Notes: a model not told the origin generated them from the sequence alone. A stretch of DNA of 64,000 nt from an uncultured Nonlabens sp. (GCF_947495285.1 NZ_CANLXZ010000003.1:1-64000); one strand, 5' to 3'; shown: positions 9,570 through 18,740, counted from the stretch's first letter. Numbers and translations are program-made.

Positions 9570-9839
9570 TTAATCAATTTCCTCAAAGTCGATGTACTCA
9601 CCTACCTTTTTCTTTTCATTTGATTTTAACGGTGTTGATTTTTGAGTAGAAGCTGATTGCTGCGTCTCAAAAGGATTCTGTCCCGTATTGAATCCAGTAC
9701 GTTTTTCAAAACTCTTTTGAACGCGCTGCATTACTTTCATTCCTAGCCATTTAAGCACTATTTTTCCAAATGCCCTCCATAATAATCTTATAGTAACTAG
9801 TACTATTAATATGATTAATACTGTCTGTAAAAATTCCAA
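9570..9839 (-). CDS. DUF4834 family small membrane protein
   Basis: An 89-residue protein with one N-terminal membrane helix (about 3-20), a basic stretch and a polar C-terminal tail ending in EYIDFEEID. The size and the tail match DUF4834 proteins of Flavobacteriia, which have no known function. It is the likely first gene of the block leading into YfhO. Confidence 0.75.
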   Translation of the reverse strand: MEFLQTVLIILIVLVTIRLLWRAFGKIVLKWLGMKVMQRVQKSFEKRTGFNTGQNPFETQQSASTQKSTPLKSNEKKKVGEYIDFEEID

Positions 9840-9922
9840 ATGATAATCTTTTATGTAAAAATAATAGGTCTAATCCATGATACTCTACAAGAAATATTAA
9901 ATTTGATGTAGAATAATGATAT

Positions 9923-10903
9923 ATGAATCACACATTTAAAAGTATTGGTCTACTCATATTGCTTTTTGTTACAACTCAATTTGCATATGCTCAATATACA
10001 GAAACAATAAACACAAATAGCCCTGGAAGATCGCAGGGAGCGTTTGCCGTAGGTAAAGGTGTTGCACAAGTTGAAGGCTCTTTATATTATAGAACAGAAG
10101 AACATGATTTACAGCGTTATGACCGAGATTATTTAGGAGCAAATTTTCAATTGCGCTATGGCGCATTTCTTGAACGTCTTGAATTTTCATATACAGGAAA
10201 TTATGCTACTGTAGATCAAACAGATTTTAATGGCTCTGTATCTTCAGAAACCTCATTTTCTAATTTTTCTAGAAGTACCTTAGGTGCAAAATACCTTGTC
10301 TTTGATCCGCTTAAATTCTTTGGTGAGAAAAAAATTAATTTATTGAGCTGGAAAGCAAACCATAGACTTAACTGGAAAGACCTTATTCCTGCTGTATCCG
10401 TTTATGCGGGCGCAAATTTAAATTTTGGAGGTACTAATAACCCTTTAGTGCCGCCTAATGATCCTAGCATATCACCTAGAATAGAATTAATAACTCAAAA
10501 TAACTGGGGACGCTGGGTATTTGTAACTAACATAGTAGCAGATAGAGTAAGTACCGACTTCCCTTCATACCAGTTGTTTTTAACCATGACGCATAGTGTA
10601 AGTAATAAATGGGCGATCTTTGCAGAATATCAAGGAATTAAATCTGACTTTTATAGTGATGATTTAGGTCGTGGCGGTATTGCTTATCTAGTAAACAAAG
10701 ACTGGCAAGTAGATGTTAGTGGTACATTAAATATTAAAGACACACCTAGTGTATTTCAAGTAAACGTAGGGATGTCTTACCGACTAGATTTTCATAAAGA
10801 CTCACCTATTAAGCAAACCTCAAAAGGTGAAGGTGCTGGTAAGAAAAATAAAAAAAGTAAAAAGAAGAATAAGCTCAATCTTGAAGAAGAAGGCGGAATA
10901 TAA
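9923..10903 (+). CDS. Secreted beta-barrel protein (transporter-like)
   Basis: A 326-residue protein with a clear signal peptide (hydrophobic 8-20, cleavage after AYA). The mature part has alternating aromatic/polar strands such as VEGSLYYRTEEHDLQRYDRD and LEFSYTGNYATV, the look of an outer-membrane barrel of the Phenol_MetA_deg/transporter type. It ends in a lysine-rich tail (GKKNKKSKKKNK) followed by acidic residues. The exact function is unknown. The next gene starts 3 bases after its stop, so they are co-transcribed. It is divergent from DUF4834 across an 83-base gap. Confidence 0.7.
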   Translation: MNHTFKSIGLLILLFVTTQFAYAQYTETINTNSPGRSQGAFAVGKGVAQVEGSLYYRTEEHDLQRYDRDYLGANFQLRYGAFLERLEFSYTGNYATVDQTDFNGSVSSETSFSNFSRSTLGAKYLVFDPLKFFGEKKINLLSWKANHRLNWKDLIPAVSVYAGANLNFGGTNNPLVPPNDPSISPRIELITQNNWGRWVFVTNIVADRVSTDFPSYQLFLTMTHSVSNKWAIFAEYQGIKSDFYSDDLGRGGIAYLVNKDWQVDVSGTLNIKDTPSVFQVNVGMSYRLDFHKDSPIKQTSKGEGAGKKNKKSKKKNKLNLEEEGGI

Positions 10904-10906
10904 ATT

Positions 10907-12025
10907 ATGATTGAAGTACGTAAAATTGAGTCTAAGAAAGACATAAAAAAGTTTGTCCTATTTCCACTGGACCTTTATAAGGACAATGCCTATTTTGTCC
11001 CACCTATTATAAAGGACGAAATTGACATTTTTGATCGTGATAAAAATCAGGTTTTTAAAAATGCCGAGTGTTGGATGTTCCTTGCCTATAAAAATGATAA
11101 AATAGTAGGTCGCGTTGCTGCATTAATTAATCATATCGAAATTAATGAACAGAAAAAATCAAAAATGCGTTTTGGATGGCTAGATATGATAGACGACCTA
11201 GAAGTTACTGCAGCTCTTCTTCAAAAAGTAGAAGACCTAGGAAGAGAACACCAGCTAGAATTTACAGAAGGTCCTGTAGGTTTTTCTAACATGGATAAGG
11301 CAGGAATGCTTATCAAAGGTTTTGATGAGATAAGTACCATGATTACCTGGTACAATCACTCTTACTACATGGAACATTTAGAACAATTAGGATATATAAA
11401 AGCTGCCGAATGGGTAGAATTTAAATTTAAACCACCTAACCCTATTCCCGATAAAATTAACCGCTTTGCAGATATTATAGCCCGTAAATACGACCTAAAA
11501 TCTCTACGCTTTAAAACAACTAAAGAGATTCTACCCTACGTAGACGCTATGTTTGATTTACTTAATAAGACATACAGTAATCTAGTTACATTTGTACCTA
11601 TACAACAGTATCAAATAGAACTTTATAAAGATAAATACTTGCCCTTTATAAATCCAGATTTTATAGAATTAGTAACAGATCAGGAGGATAAACTAGTAGG
11701 ATTTGCTATAACGATGCCTTCTTTTTCTAAAGCGCTTCAAAAAGCAAATGGAAAATTATTCCCTTTTGGTTTTTTACATTTATTAAAAGCTAAAAAGAAA
11801 AATACAGAGGCGGCATTCTATTTAATAGGTATCGATCCAGAATATCAAGGTAAAGGAGTTACTGCTATGATGTTTAGAAACATCACCCAGAACTTCATGA
11901 ATTATGGTATTTCAAAATGTGAGACTAATCCAGAGTTAGAAGATAACATGGCGGTGCAAGCATCTTGGAAAAACTACAACCCTATTCTTCATAAAAGAAG
12001 AAGAACCTACCGTAAAGATTTGTAA
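10907..12025 (+). CDS. GNAT-like N-acetyltransferase family protein
   Basis: A 372-residue protein. The N-terminal part (FPLDLYKDNAYFVPPI, about 19-34) is typical of a two-domain acetyltransferase-like family common in Bacteroidetes. The C-terminal half carries IDPEYQGKGVTAMMF, which fits GNAT motif A (Q/R-x-x-G-x-G/A) for acetyl-CoA binding. The substrate is unknown. It is probably cytoplasmic, with no signal peptide or membrane helix. It is the second gene of a pair with the beta-barrel protein. Confidence 0.75.
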   Translation: MIEVRKIESKKDIKKFVLFPLDLYKDNAYFVPPIIKDEIDIFDRDKNQVFKNAECWMFLAYKNDKIVGRVAALINHIEINEQKKSKMRFGWLDMIDDLEVTAALLQKVEDLGREHQLEFTEGPVGFSNMDKAGMLIKGFDEISTMITWYNHSYYMEHLEQLGYIKAAEWVEFKFKPPNPIPDKINRFADIIARKYDLKSLRFKTTKEILPYVDAMFDLLNKTYSNLVTFVPIQQYQIELYKDKYLPFINPDFIELVTDQEDKLVGFAITMPSFSKALQKANGKLFPFGFLHLLKAKKKNTEAAFYLIGIDPEYQGKGVTAMMFRNITQNFMNYGISKCETNPELEDNMAVQASWKNYNPILHKRRRTYRKDL

Positions 12026-12165
12026 AGCATCTATTTAAAACAGTACACTTATCGAGGTAAGTTTTCTAAAATTATTTAATTCTAGAAGATTTCATCTGTT
12101 ATAAAAATGTTTTTAATGATTTGTAATGATATGCTATCACCACAGACTTATCACATAAAAAATCC

Positions 12166-12549
12166 ATGAAACTTACCTTAAAACTTGCTGCCGTTTATAA
12201 TCTTATTTGGGGAGCTTGGGTTGTATTATTCCCTAATCATTTTTTTGAACTTGTAGGTATGGAGCCACTCAACCACCCTATGGTGTGGCAAGGTATGGGA
12301 ATGGTGATAGGCGTTTATGGATTAGGTTATTGGTGGGCTAGTTACAACCCTATGAAACACTGGCCTATAGTAGCTGTAGGATTCTTAGGTAAAATATTTG
12401 GCCCGTTAGGTTTCATTTTTAACTATGCTCAAGACATTGTGCCATTTGAATTTATTTACACCTTAATCACTAATGATTTTATATGGTGGATACCATTCTT
12501 CTTAACACTTAAAAAGGTACATACCGACTATAAATGGCAACTCAAATAA
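12166..12549 (+). CDS. Small four-helix membrane protein
   Basis: A 127-residue protein with four hydrophobic segments and conserved-looking aromatic residues (YNLIWGAWVVLFP near the start, GLGYWWASYNPMKHWP in the middle). Homologues are sometimes labelled alkyl hydroperoxide reductase, but no peroxiredoxin feature is present and I would not use that name. It overlaps the next gene by 16 bases, so it is the first of three co-translated membrane protein genes. Confidence 0.7.
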   Translation: MKLTLKLAAVYNLIWGAWVVLFPNHFFELVGMEPLNHPMVWQGMGMVIGVYGLGYWWASYNPMKHWPIVAVGFLGKIFGPLGFIFNYAQDIVPFEFIYTLITNDFIWWIPFFLTLKKVHTDYKWQLK

Positions 12550-12914
12550 AACCTAAATTATCACTCTATTCTTTTATTGTTTTTTATCTAGTTGCAGGAA
12601 TCATGCATTTTATACAGCCAGACATCTATCTAGAGGTCATTCCTGACTGGCTAGGCAATAAATTACTTATTAATTATATAGCAGGCAGTACAGAGTTGAT
12701 AGTAGCTGTATTTGCTATGTTTTTTAAGACTAGAAAAATAGCAGGTCATTTAACTATCGCTATGCTAGTAGCCTTCATTATTTCACACGTTTACTTTTTA
12801 TTAAATGGCAGTTGTGCTGGAGATTTATGTATACCTTCATGGATAGGCTGGTCTCGACTACTAGTCATTCACCCTATTCTAATTTATTGGGCCTATAAAA
12901 TTACTAAAATATGA
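12534..12914 (+). CDS. DoxX/MauE-like membrane protein
   Basis: A 126-residue protein with four predicted helices. The first helix holds FYLVAGIMHFIQPDIYLEVIP, the A/G-x-x-H-F-x-x-P signature of DoxX-like proteins. Two cysteines (SCAGDLC) lie in the loop before the last helix and could form a disulfide. The family is linked to redox and respiratory functions, but no activity can be assigned. It overlaps both neighbours (16 and 4 bases). Confidence 0.72.
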   Translation: MATQIKPKLSLYSFIVFYLVAGIMHFIQPDIYLEVIPDWLGNKLLINYIAGSTELIVAVFAMFFKTRKIAGHLTIAMLVAFIISHVYFLLNGSCAGDLCIPSWIGWSRLLVIHPILIYWAYKITKI

Positions 12915-13342
12915 ATGCAATAATTCTCACTAAATTACTGATAGATTTTGGGCTAGTCGTACTTATCTGGATGGTACAAATCATTATTTACCCCAGCTTT
13001 TTACATTACACAAGCGAGAAACTAACTGAGTGGCATCCTTTATACACACGCAAAATCACCTCTATTGTTGCACCTTTAATGCTAGCACAATTAGGCTTTT
13101 CTGTTTATTTAATGGTTACCCAACAGACCTATTCCTTCTTTGATATCATAGATTTATCATTAATCGCCACTAACTGGTTATTAACCATGCTCGTTTTTAT
13201 TTCTCTTCATGAAAAAATAGATAAGGATAGTACAGATCGTGATATTCAAGTAAAACTCGTTAACTACAACTGGATACGTGTATTACTATTCTGTAGTATC
13301 TTCGTTATTAACGCCATACATGTATTCAAGTATTTCAACTAG
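12911..13342 (+). CDS. Small four-helix membrane protein (DUF1772-like)
   Basis: A 143-residue protein with four hydrophobic segments and a charged cytoplasmic loop (LHEKIDKDSTDRD). The start overlaps the previous stop (ATGA arrangement). The pattern YPSFLHYTSEKLTEWHPLYTR resembles DUF1772-type proteins. Function is unknown; tight coupling with the two preceding genes suggests a joint membrane complex or related redox role, which is inference. Confidence 0.68.
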   Translation: MNAIILTKLLIDFGLVVLIWMVQIIIYPSFLHYTSEKLTEWHPLYTRKITSIVAPLMLAQLGFSVYLMVTQQTYSFFDIIDLSLIATNWLLTMLVFISLHEKIDKDSTDRDIQVKLVNYNWIRVLLFCSIFVINAIHVFKYFN

Positions 13343-13381
13343 TTAAGACGCTTAATTGAGGCACTATGGTGGTGTTAATTC

Positions 13382-13397
13382 CGCTTTCGCGAAAGCG
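13382..13397. repeat. Dispersed palindrome, copy 3
   Basis: Perfect CGCTTTCGCGAAAGCG, extended on both sides to a 22-base palindrome (TTC/GAA arms). It lies 40 bases after one stop codon and 27 bases before the stop of the convergent DUF2490 gene, where a hairpin could serve both transcripts. Confidence 0.9.
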
Positions 13398-13423
13398 GAA
13401 CACTTATTCTTAAAAACCACATA

Positions 13424-14128
13424 TCACAAACTATGAAATACGGTAAGAATTAACTGCCCTTTACTTATTGCTGGTGTTACTTCTCGCATGTAACCTGCCT
13501 GAAATTTAATGGCTGAATTTAATTTATAACCCAAACCGGCAAACGCCCAGTTTCTATCAAAATACTCAACCGTACCGATTCCTGTATCTGTCTGCCCGTT
13601 AATAAAAATTTCGTTCCATAAAGCAGCGTATAACGTATGATCTATGATAGTTTTATTGTTAAGTGGCACATTAAAAAATAAGGTATAACGCCATCTTGAC
13701 CTAAAATCTTGATTTTCAATAAAACGTTCTTCTATTCTTAAGCGATGTTTAAGCTCAAAACGGTTACTTACATTACTAGCAAACCAAAGATCTTGATGGA
13801 TTCTATGCTCTGAAGTAGTAGAGTCACCTGCACTAAATGATTGTCCAGTAAAATAACCATAACCGGCCTGAAATTCTATCGCAATCTTTGCTGGACGGTA
13901 AGAAACTGCTGCTCGAGCGATAAATTGCTGGAAATCTTTTCCTACCTCATACGTGCGGTATTGAAAATCACCAGCTACAGCCCAATCATTATTTAAAGCT
14001 TTTTTATACATATATTGAGTCCATAATCCTGTTACACTAGTACCTGTCTGAGACTGACAGAAAAAACATGATGTAATGAAAAAAAATAATACGTAATTAA
14101 ATTTAATAGAACATATTTTCAATACCAT
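13424..14128 (-). CDS. DUF2490 family outer-membrane protein
   Basis: A 234-residue secreted protein. A hydrophobic signal (about 10-25) precedes SQTGTSVTGLWTQYMYKKAL and then strands such as WAVAGDFQYRTYEVGKDFQQ. The conserved ending YKLNSAIKFQAGYMRE and LTVFHSL fits DUF2490, a family of small outer-membrane beta-barrels in Bacteroidetes with no assigned role. The start is uncertain within the first ten residues. It is convergent with the membrane-protein trio. Confidence 0.75.
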   Translation of the reverse strand: MVLKICSIKFNYVLFFFITSCFFCQSQTGTSVTGLWTQYMYKKALNNDWAVAGDFQYRTYEVGKDFQQFIARAAVSYRPAKIAIEFQAGYGYFTGQSFSAGDSTTSEHRIHQDLWFASNVSNRFELKHRLRIEERFIENQDFRSRWRYTLFFNVPLNNKTIIDHTLYAALWNEIFINGQTDTGIGTVEYFDRNWAFAGLGYKLNSAIKFQAGYMREVTPAISKGQLILTVFHSL

Positions 14129-14436
14129 TTAAAACCAATTTTAAACTATAAATCTAAGCTAAATTAACAGATTATAAATTTAATTATAAAAAAGTGTTGC
14201 CCTATCATAGCGCAATAACAGCAGTACTTTAAACAATTACACAACATTTTTTTAATATATTCTGTATAACAAGTGTAATAAAAAGAACATATTTACGACT
14301 AAATAAATCTGCATAACTCACAGTATTACTAGCCTGATAAGCTGTCATAAAAGGGTCGTTTGGTACGATTTTTGCTGTTATGTATTCACCTGACAAAAGC
14401 TGTCAGGTCATTAATTTTTTAATCTTTATTATCTAA
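14129..14436. promoter_or_regulatory. Divergent control region upstream of the sigma factor gene
   Basis: This 308-base gap separates the DUF2490 gene (minus strand) from the sigma factor gene (plus strand). It is AT-rich and holds no open frame. A clear -7 box was not found. Its notable element is the hairpin at 14388-14408 close to the sigma start codon. Confidence 0.4.
14388..14408 (+). promoter_or_regulatory. Hairpin in the 5' leader of the sigma factor gene
   Basis: A perfect 8-base inverted repeat, ACCTGACA (14388-14395) and TGTCAGGT (14401-14408) with a 5-base loop, followed by CATTAATTTTTT. The form resembles an intrinsic terminator placed 28 bases before the start codon, so it could attenuate sigma factor expression or be the end of a short leader RNA. 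No alternative antiterminator was worked out. Confidence 0.5.
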
Positions 14437-15300
14437 ATGAGACAACTCAAAATCACCAAACAGGTTACAAACCGTGAATCAAAATCGCTTGATAAGTACC
14501 TACAAGATATCTCTAAAATTGATCTAATCACTGCAGAGGAAGAAGTAGAACTAGCACAGCGTATTAAGAAAGGTGATCAGAGAGCTCTTGAAAAGTTGAC
14601 CACTGCAAATTTACGTTTTGTAGTATCTGTTGCAAAACAGTATCAAAATCAAGGGCTTAAACTTCCAGATCTTATTAATGAAGGTAACGCCGGACTCGTA
14701 AAGGCAGCAAAAAGATTTGATGAGACTCGTGGTTTTAAATTCATCTCCTATGCGGTATGGTGGATCAGACAGTCCATCTTACAAGCACTAGCAGAGCAGT
14801 CACGTATCGTGCGTCTTCCATTAAACAAGATCGGATCCATTAACAAGATTAATAAGGCTTTTTCTCATCTTGAGCAATTGCATGAACGTCCTCCATCTCC
14901 AGAAGAACTTGCAAAAGAACTGGACATGACGGTAAGTGATGTGAAACAATCTCTTAAGAATGCAGGTCGTCACGTATCCATGGATGCGCCTCTTAAAGAA
15001 GGTGAAACTTCTAACCTTTACGACGTTGTACGTAGTGGTGAGTCGCCTAATCCTGATAGAGAATTAATGCATGAATCTCTTACTCTAGAGATTACTCGTG
15101 CGTTAGAAACTCTTTCTCAAAAAGAAGCAGACGTGATTTCTCTTTACTTCGGTATCGGTAATCAACAACCTATGAGTCTAGAAGAAATCGGTGAAACTTT
15201 TGATTTAACTCGTGAGCGCGTGCGCCAGATTAAAGAAAAAGGTATCAAAAGATTACGTCAGAATTCAAGAAGTAAGATCCTTAAATCATATTTAGGATAG
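14437..15300 (+). CDS. rpoD: Primary RNA polymerase sigma factor (SigA/RpoD)
   Basis: A 287-residue sigma-70 protein, the compact form of the housekeeping sigma factor found throughout Bacteroidetes, lacking region 1.1. Region 1.2 starts at [12 protein letters not shown] (17-28). Regions 2.1-2.4 cover about 57-130, including [15 protein letters not shown]. Region 3 follows, and the region 4.2 helix-turn-helix is at 247-271 ([20 protein letters not shown]). This protein should read the -33 TTTG/-7 TAnnTTTG promoters seen elsewhere in the window. It is monocistronic, with a leader hairpin before it and a strong terminator after it. Confidence 0.97.
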   Translation: MRQLKITKQVTNRESKSLDKYLQDISKIDLITAEEEVELAQRIKKGDQRALEKLTTANLRFVVSVAKQYQNQGLKLPDLINEGNAGLVKAAKRFDETRGFKFISYAVWWIRQSILQALAEQSRIVRLPLNKIGSINKINKAFSHLEQLHERPPSPEELAKELDMTVSDVKQSLKNAGRHVSMDAPLKEGETSNLYDVVRSGESPNPDRELMHESLTLEITRALETLSQKEADVISLYFGIGNQQPMSLEEIGETFDLTRERVRQIKEKGIKRLRQNSRSKILKSYLG

Positions 15301-15323
15301 TCCTCTATCTTAGAACAAGTATC

Positions 15324-15354
15324 AAAAGCACCACTTCATTGTGGTGCTTTTTTT
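15324..15354 (+). terminator. Intrinsic terminator after the sigma factor gene
   Basis: Inverted repeat GCACCAC / GTGGTGC with a 6-base loop, preceded by AAAA and followed by a run of seven T. It starts 24 bases past the stop codon. Confidence 0.85.
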
Positions 15355-15435
15355 ATGTATTTTAAATAAATCATTATCTTAATAACTACTTAAATAGGCA
15401 GTTTTTTTTTAAGTTTGACACTTATAAAAATTAAC

Positions 15436-15657
15436 ATGATGACATTGTTACTTACAACTATACAAGAAACCATAACGACTAACTATTCTACAGGAATAGC
15501 TGCAGGTACATCCATTTTCTCTTCTATGGCAGTTGTTTGTTCTTGGACCAGAAATAGAAGCCTACTATGGGCGTTTATAGCAGGCGTTTTTAGTATATTT
15601 TATGTAATCTATTGGTACTTTACTCGCACAGAAGAAGAACAGCGCAAGATTAGATAG
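15436..15657 (+). CDS. Small membrane protein of unknown function
   Basis: A 73-residue protein with two hydrophobic stretches (around GIAAGTSIFSSMAVVCSW and SLLWAFIAGVFSIFYVIYW) and a charged end (RTEEEQRKIR). I chose the first of two adjacent ATG codons; an in-frame TTG at 15415 would add seven residues but follows a T run with no promoter-like spacing. It is not a recognised family. It is convergent with the methyltransferase gene, only 20 bases away. Confidence 0.6.
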   Translation: MMTLLLTTIQETITTNYSTGIAAGTSIFSSMAVVCSWTRNRSLLWAFIAGVFSIFYVIYWYFTRTEEEQRKIR

Positions 15658-15677
15658 CCTTTTTAAATTTTAAAAAT

Positions 15678-16745
15678 CTATTTAAGCTTCAGTTCCCATA
15701 GCTCTACCTCTTCTAGATCTCTCCAGTGTGGATTGCGTTTTGTTTTTTCTGAAGCAGAATTAACTCTCTTTTTAAAACTTCTCTCTAACTCAAATCTATC
15801 ATTATTTGCTATCTCCTTCTCTATAGGGTGCTCGGTGGTAACCTTAGTAATTTGAGCCAGGTTAGAAAATATAATAACCAACTTACCATCTGGCAATAGA
15901 CGTTCTTTTGCAGCCTCAAAAAACGCTGTAAACATTTCTTCTGGATAATAAATAGCTGCATCTATTCCGTCCACATCTTTATCTACAGGTAACCACGGCG
16001 GATTAAAAACAATAAGTTCTACAGGTTTATCAAATTTTCCAAAAAACGGTGCGTAGTCTAATTCTATCTTACGCGATAGTTTAGTCTCTCCCATAAACTC
16101 AGTAAGACCTACTATAGCGTTAGGATTTACATCTGTACCATATACCTTTTGAAAACCGTGCTTTACCATTTGCAATGATAAAACCCCAGAACCTACTCCT
16201 ACATCTATAGCAGCTTTTTTAGGACCTTCATAACGTTTTAAGTAATTATCAAAAAATTCTAGATGCTCAAATCTTGTTGGAAAATAGACACCGTAAAAAG
16301 GATGTATTTTATTGCGCAATACAGGTATAGAAATTCCTTTTTTGTACCACTGCCATGAACTGTTAAGCCCTTGAACTTGTGGTAAAGTAAGGTGAAAATT
16401 TTGAACCTCTGGATACAGTTTTTCTAACCAGCCTATAGAAGGCGCTTTGGCAACCTCTAACTTATTATCTACTATTTCTAATAAAATAAGATTTGATAAC
16501 TTGCGATAAGTATTACGATATACTTGCTGCTCTTGATAGGTTTTATTAGGTAACTTCTTTTTAAGATGCGTGTGCAGTTCCTTTAGTAAATTTAAACCGT
16601 TGCTATAAAATGATCTTATTAAAACTACTTTGCCTTCTTCTAAGTTGTTCATGGTAGTAACTAGGTTAGAGTCTGCATTATAAAATGCAGGTCTTTCTGT
16701 TACATCTATAGCTTCTGGCTTGTTTAATTGAATATCGTTAATCAT
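15678..16745 (-). CDS. SAM-dependent methyltransferase with NPPW motif
   Basis: A 355-residue protein. The SAM-binding motif I is DVGVGSG (181-187), followed by TDVNPNA, and motif IV is NPPW (248-251), the signature of enzymes methylating nitrogen of adenine, guanine or glutamine (HemK/RsmC-like). The N-terminal 170 residues are not recognised and may recognise the substrate. The likely target is rRNA or a translation factor, but this is inference. It stands alone on the minus strand between a small membrane protein and ung. Confidence 0.82.
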   Translation of the reverse strand: MINDIQLNKPEAIDVTERPAFYNADSNLVTTMNNLEEGKVVLIRSFYSNGLNLLKELHTHLKKKLPNKTYQEQQVYRNTYRKLSNLILLEIVDNKLEVAKAPSIGWLEKLYPEVQNFHLTLPQVQGLNSSWQWYKKGISIPVLRNKIHPFYGVYFPTRFEHLEFFDNYLKRYEGPKKAAIDVGVGSGVLSLQMVKHGFQKVYGTDVNPNAIVGLTEFMGETKLSRKIELDYAPFFGKFDKPVELIVFNPPWLPVDKDVDGIDAAIYYPEEMFTAFFEAAKERLLPDGKLVIIFSNLAQITKVTTEHPIEKEIANNDRFELERSFKKRVNSASEKTKRNPHWRDLEEVELWELKLK

Positions 16746-16941
16746 TATATAGTTTTGGTTTAAAGAATTTCACACCACTTAACAAACAAAAAACTAACTT
16801 TAAAAGAGTAAAGAATCACTTTGTTTACAGTCGTATGTATTGGGATAAAGGTAGTCTATTAAAAACTTGCATAGCGGTTCTCATAGCTGTAGGACGAGTT
16901 CTTTATAAAAGTCTATTTACTATTAATTAGAGCACAACATT

Positions 16942-17607
16942 CTACCATATAATAGGCTCGATTCCTTTTTCTTTTAAATATTCATTAGTCTTTGAAAAAT
17001 GGCCATTCCCGAACCACAATCCTCGATTTGCACTTAATGGTGATGGATGACCGCTCTCTAATATAAGATGCGCATTCTTATTTATAAGCTTTGCCTTTCC
17101 TTTAGCAAATCCACCCCATAATAGAAACACAACATTTTTACGTTCTTGAGATATTTTTTTGATAATAGCGTTTGTAAATTTTTCCCAACCCTGTTTTTGG
17201 TGACTTCCAGCTTTGCCTTCTTCTACGGTAAGCACTGCGTTTAAAAGTAAAACACCTTGATCTGCCCAGCGTTCTAAATTACCAGACTCTGGATAAGGTT
17301 GATCTAAATCTGTTGTTATTTCTTTAAAAATATTCATCAGACTCGGTGGGTGTTTTACCCCATCTGAAACTGAAAAGCAAAGACCATTACCTTGCCCAGC
17401 ACCATGATATGGATCTTGACCTATTATAACCACTTTTATTTTATTAAAAGGAGTACGGTTAAGTGCCGCAAAAATTTTGTCCTCTGGTGGGTAGCACGTA
17501 TCTTTTTTAAAGGCTTCACGAACAAAAGTGGTCAATTCTTTATAATAAGGTTCACTTAAATCTTCTCGCAACACCTCTTTCCAGTTGGATTCCATTTGCA
17601 TTTTCAT
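16942..17607 (-). CDS. ung: Uracil-DNA glycosylase
   Basis: Removes uracil from DNA as the first step of base-excision repair. The 221-residue protein has the family-1 water-activating loop GQDPYHG (63-69, catalytic Asp65), the uracil-binding LCFSV, and the minor-groove loop HPSPLSA (187-193). The length is typical. The start has two close methionines (MKMQMESNW); any of them would leave the enzyme intact. It is divergent from udk across 170 bases. Confidence 0.97.
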   Translation of the reverse strand: MKMQMESNWKEVLREDLSEPYYKELTTFVREAFKKDTCYPPEDKIFAALNRTPFNKIKVVIIGQDPYHGAGQGNGLCFSVSDGVKHPPSLMNIFKEITTDLDQPYPESGNLERWADQGVLLLNAVLTVEEGKAGSHQKQGWEKFTNAIIKKISQERKNVVFLLWGGFAKGKAKLINKNAHLILESGHPSPLSANRGLWFGNGHFSKTNEYLKEKGIEPIIW

Positions 17608-17752
17608 GAATTCTATTTTTTGTAAAGTTAGAAATACCTAATTTAAATTATAACTGTGCTACGCAATTACTTTCATTTTCATACAGTTTATAAAGAGTAA
17701 ATTAAAACAACAGCTGCACAAATCAAAACCTAGAAACTCAAACCTAAATCCG

Positions 17753-17760
17753 TACTTTTG
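17753..17760 (+). promoter_or_regulatory. -7 promoter box of udk
   Basis: TACTTTTG followed by CAAAAACA, the same extended sequence as upstream of the helicase and rRNA methyltransferase genes. It lies 17 bases before the ATG. No good -33 TTTG is visible at the usual distance. Confidence 0.5.
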
Positions 17761-17777
17761 CAAAAACAAAATATCTC

Positions 17778-18386
17778 ATGCTTATATTAGGAATTGCCGG
17801 TGGAACAGGTAGTGGTAAAACTACCGTGGTAGAACAAATGATCCATGAATACCCTGATCACGAAGTAACCGTAATATCTCAAGATTCTTATTATAAAGAT
17901 ACTAGCGATCTTACATATGAAGAACGCACACAAATCAACTTTGATCATCCAGAGAGTATTGATTTTAATCTTTTAGAGAAACACCTTCTTGAATTAAAAA
18001 AAGGCAATACAATAGACCAACCGGTTTATAGCTTTGTGGATCACAATCGTACAGGTGAGACCATAAAAACAGCACCTAGTAAAGTAGTTATCGTAGAAGG
18101 TATTTTAATTCTTACCATGCCACGCATACGCAAGTTATTTGATATAAAAGTATACATAGACTGTGATAGCGATGAGCGATTAATAAGAAGATTAAGACGT
18201 GATATTGCAGACCGCGGTCGTGATCTTAACGAGGTCTTAGAACGTTACCAGACTACTTTAAAACCTATGCATCAACAATTTATAGAAATCACTAAAGCCT
18301 ATGCAGACGTGATCATACCTACAAATAGATTTAACACGGTAGGTGTTAAAATCTTGCGTACTATTATCGATCAAAAGCTAGGATAA
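17778..18386 (+). CDS. udk: Uridine kinase
   Basis: Phosphorylates uridine and cytidine to UMP and CMP in pyrimidine salvage. The 202-residue protein opens with a P-loop (GGTGSGKTT, 8-16) and then shows VISQDSYYKD, the nucleoside-binding region, and FDHPESIDF, typical of the PRK/uridine kinase family. The length matches single-domain Udk. It is first gene of a likely operon: divIC/ftsB follows after 18 bases. Confidence 0.95.
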   Translation: MLILGIAGGTGSGKTTVVEQMIHEYPDHEVTVISQDSYYKDTSDLTYEERTQINFDHPESIDFNLLEKHLLELKKGNTIDQPVYSFVDHNRTGETIKTAPSKVVIVEGILILTMPRIRKLFDIKVYIDCDSDERLIRRLRRDIADRGRDLNEVLERYQTTLKPMHQQFIEITKAYADVIIPTNRFNTVGVKILRTIIDQKLG

Positions 18387-18404
18387 TTTCTTAAATTTCC
18401 ACAT

Positions 18405-18740
18405 ATGGGATTAAAAAAATTAAAAACTAATCCGTGGTGGAGGTTTTTTAGTAATAAATACACACTCATCACTATCTTTTTTACTATCTGGATATGTTTT
18501 CTAGATGCAAATGCGTGGATGACATCTCATAGAGAGATAGATAAACAACTTGCTGAAAAACAAGAAAATGCCGATTTCTATAGAAAAGGTATTGCTCGTG
18601 ATAAGATAAAAATAGCTTCCCTACAGGATAGTTTGGGTTTAGAAAAATTTGCTCGTGAACGCTATTTAATGAAACGTGAAAATGAAGAGGTATTCATCAT
18701 ACAACACGTAGATTCTGTTAAAACTGAAGAAAATGAGTAA
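18405..18740 (+). CDS. FtsB/DivIC-type cell division protein
   Basis: A 111-residue bitopic membrane protein: a short basic cytoplasmic start, one membrane helix (about 19-35), then a coiled-coil segment (REIDKQLAEKQENADFYRKG) and a tail with FARERYLMKRENEEVF, the conserved end of septum formation initiators (PF04977). It should join the FtsL/FtsQ-like divisome complex. The mutase small-subunit gene begins inside its last codons (8-base overlap). The same udk-divIC-mutase order is known to me from other flavobacteria. Confidence 0.88.
   Translation: MGLKKLKTNPWWRFFSNKYTLITIFFTIWICFLDANAWMTSHREIDKQLAEKQENADFYRKGIARDKIKIASLQDSLGLEKFARERYLMKRENEEVFIIQHVDSVKTEENE

Noticed and set aside
12166-12549. 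Alkyl hydroperoxide reductase annotation for the first small membrane protein
   Set aside because: There is no peroxiredoxin cysteine motif; the protein is almost wholly membrane helices.
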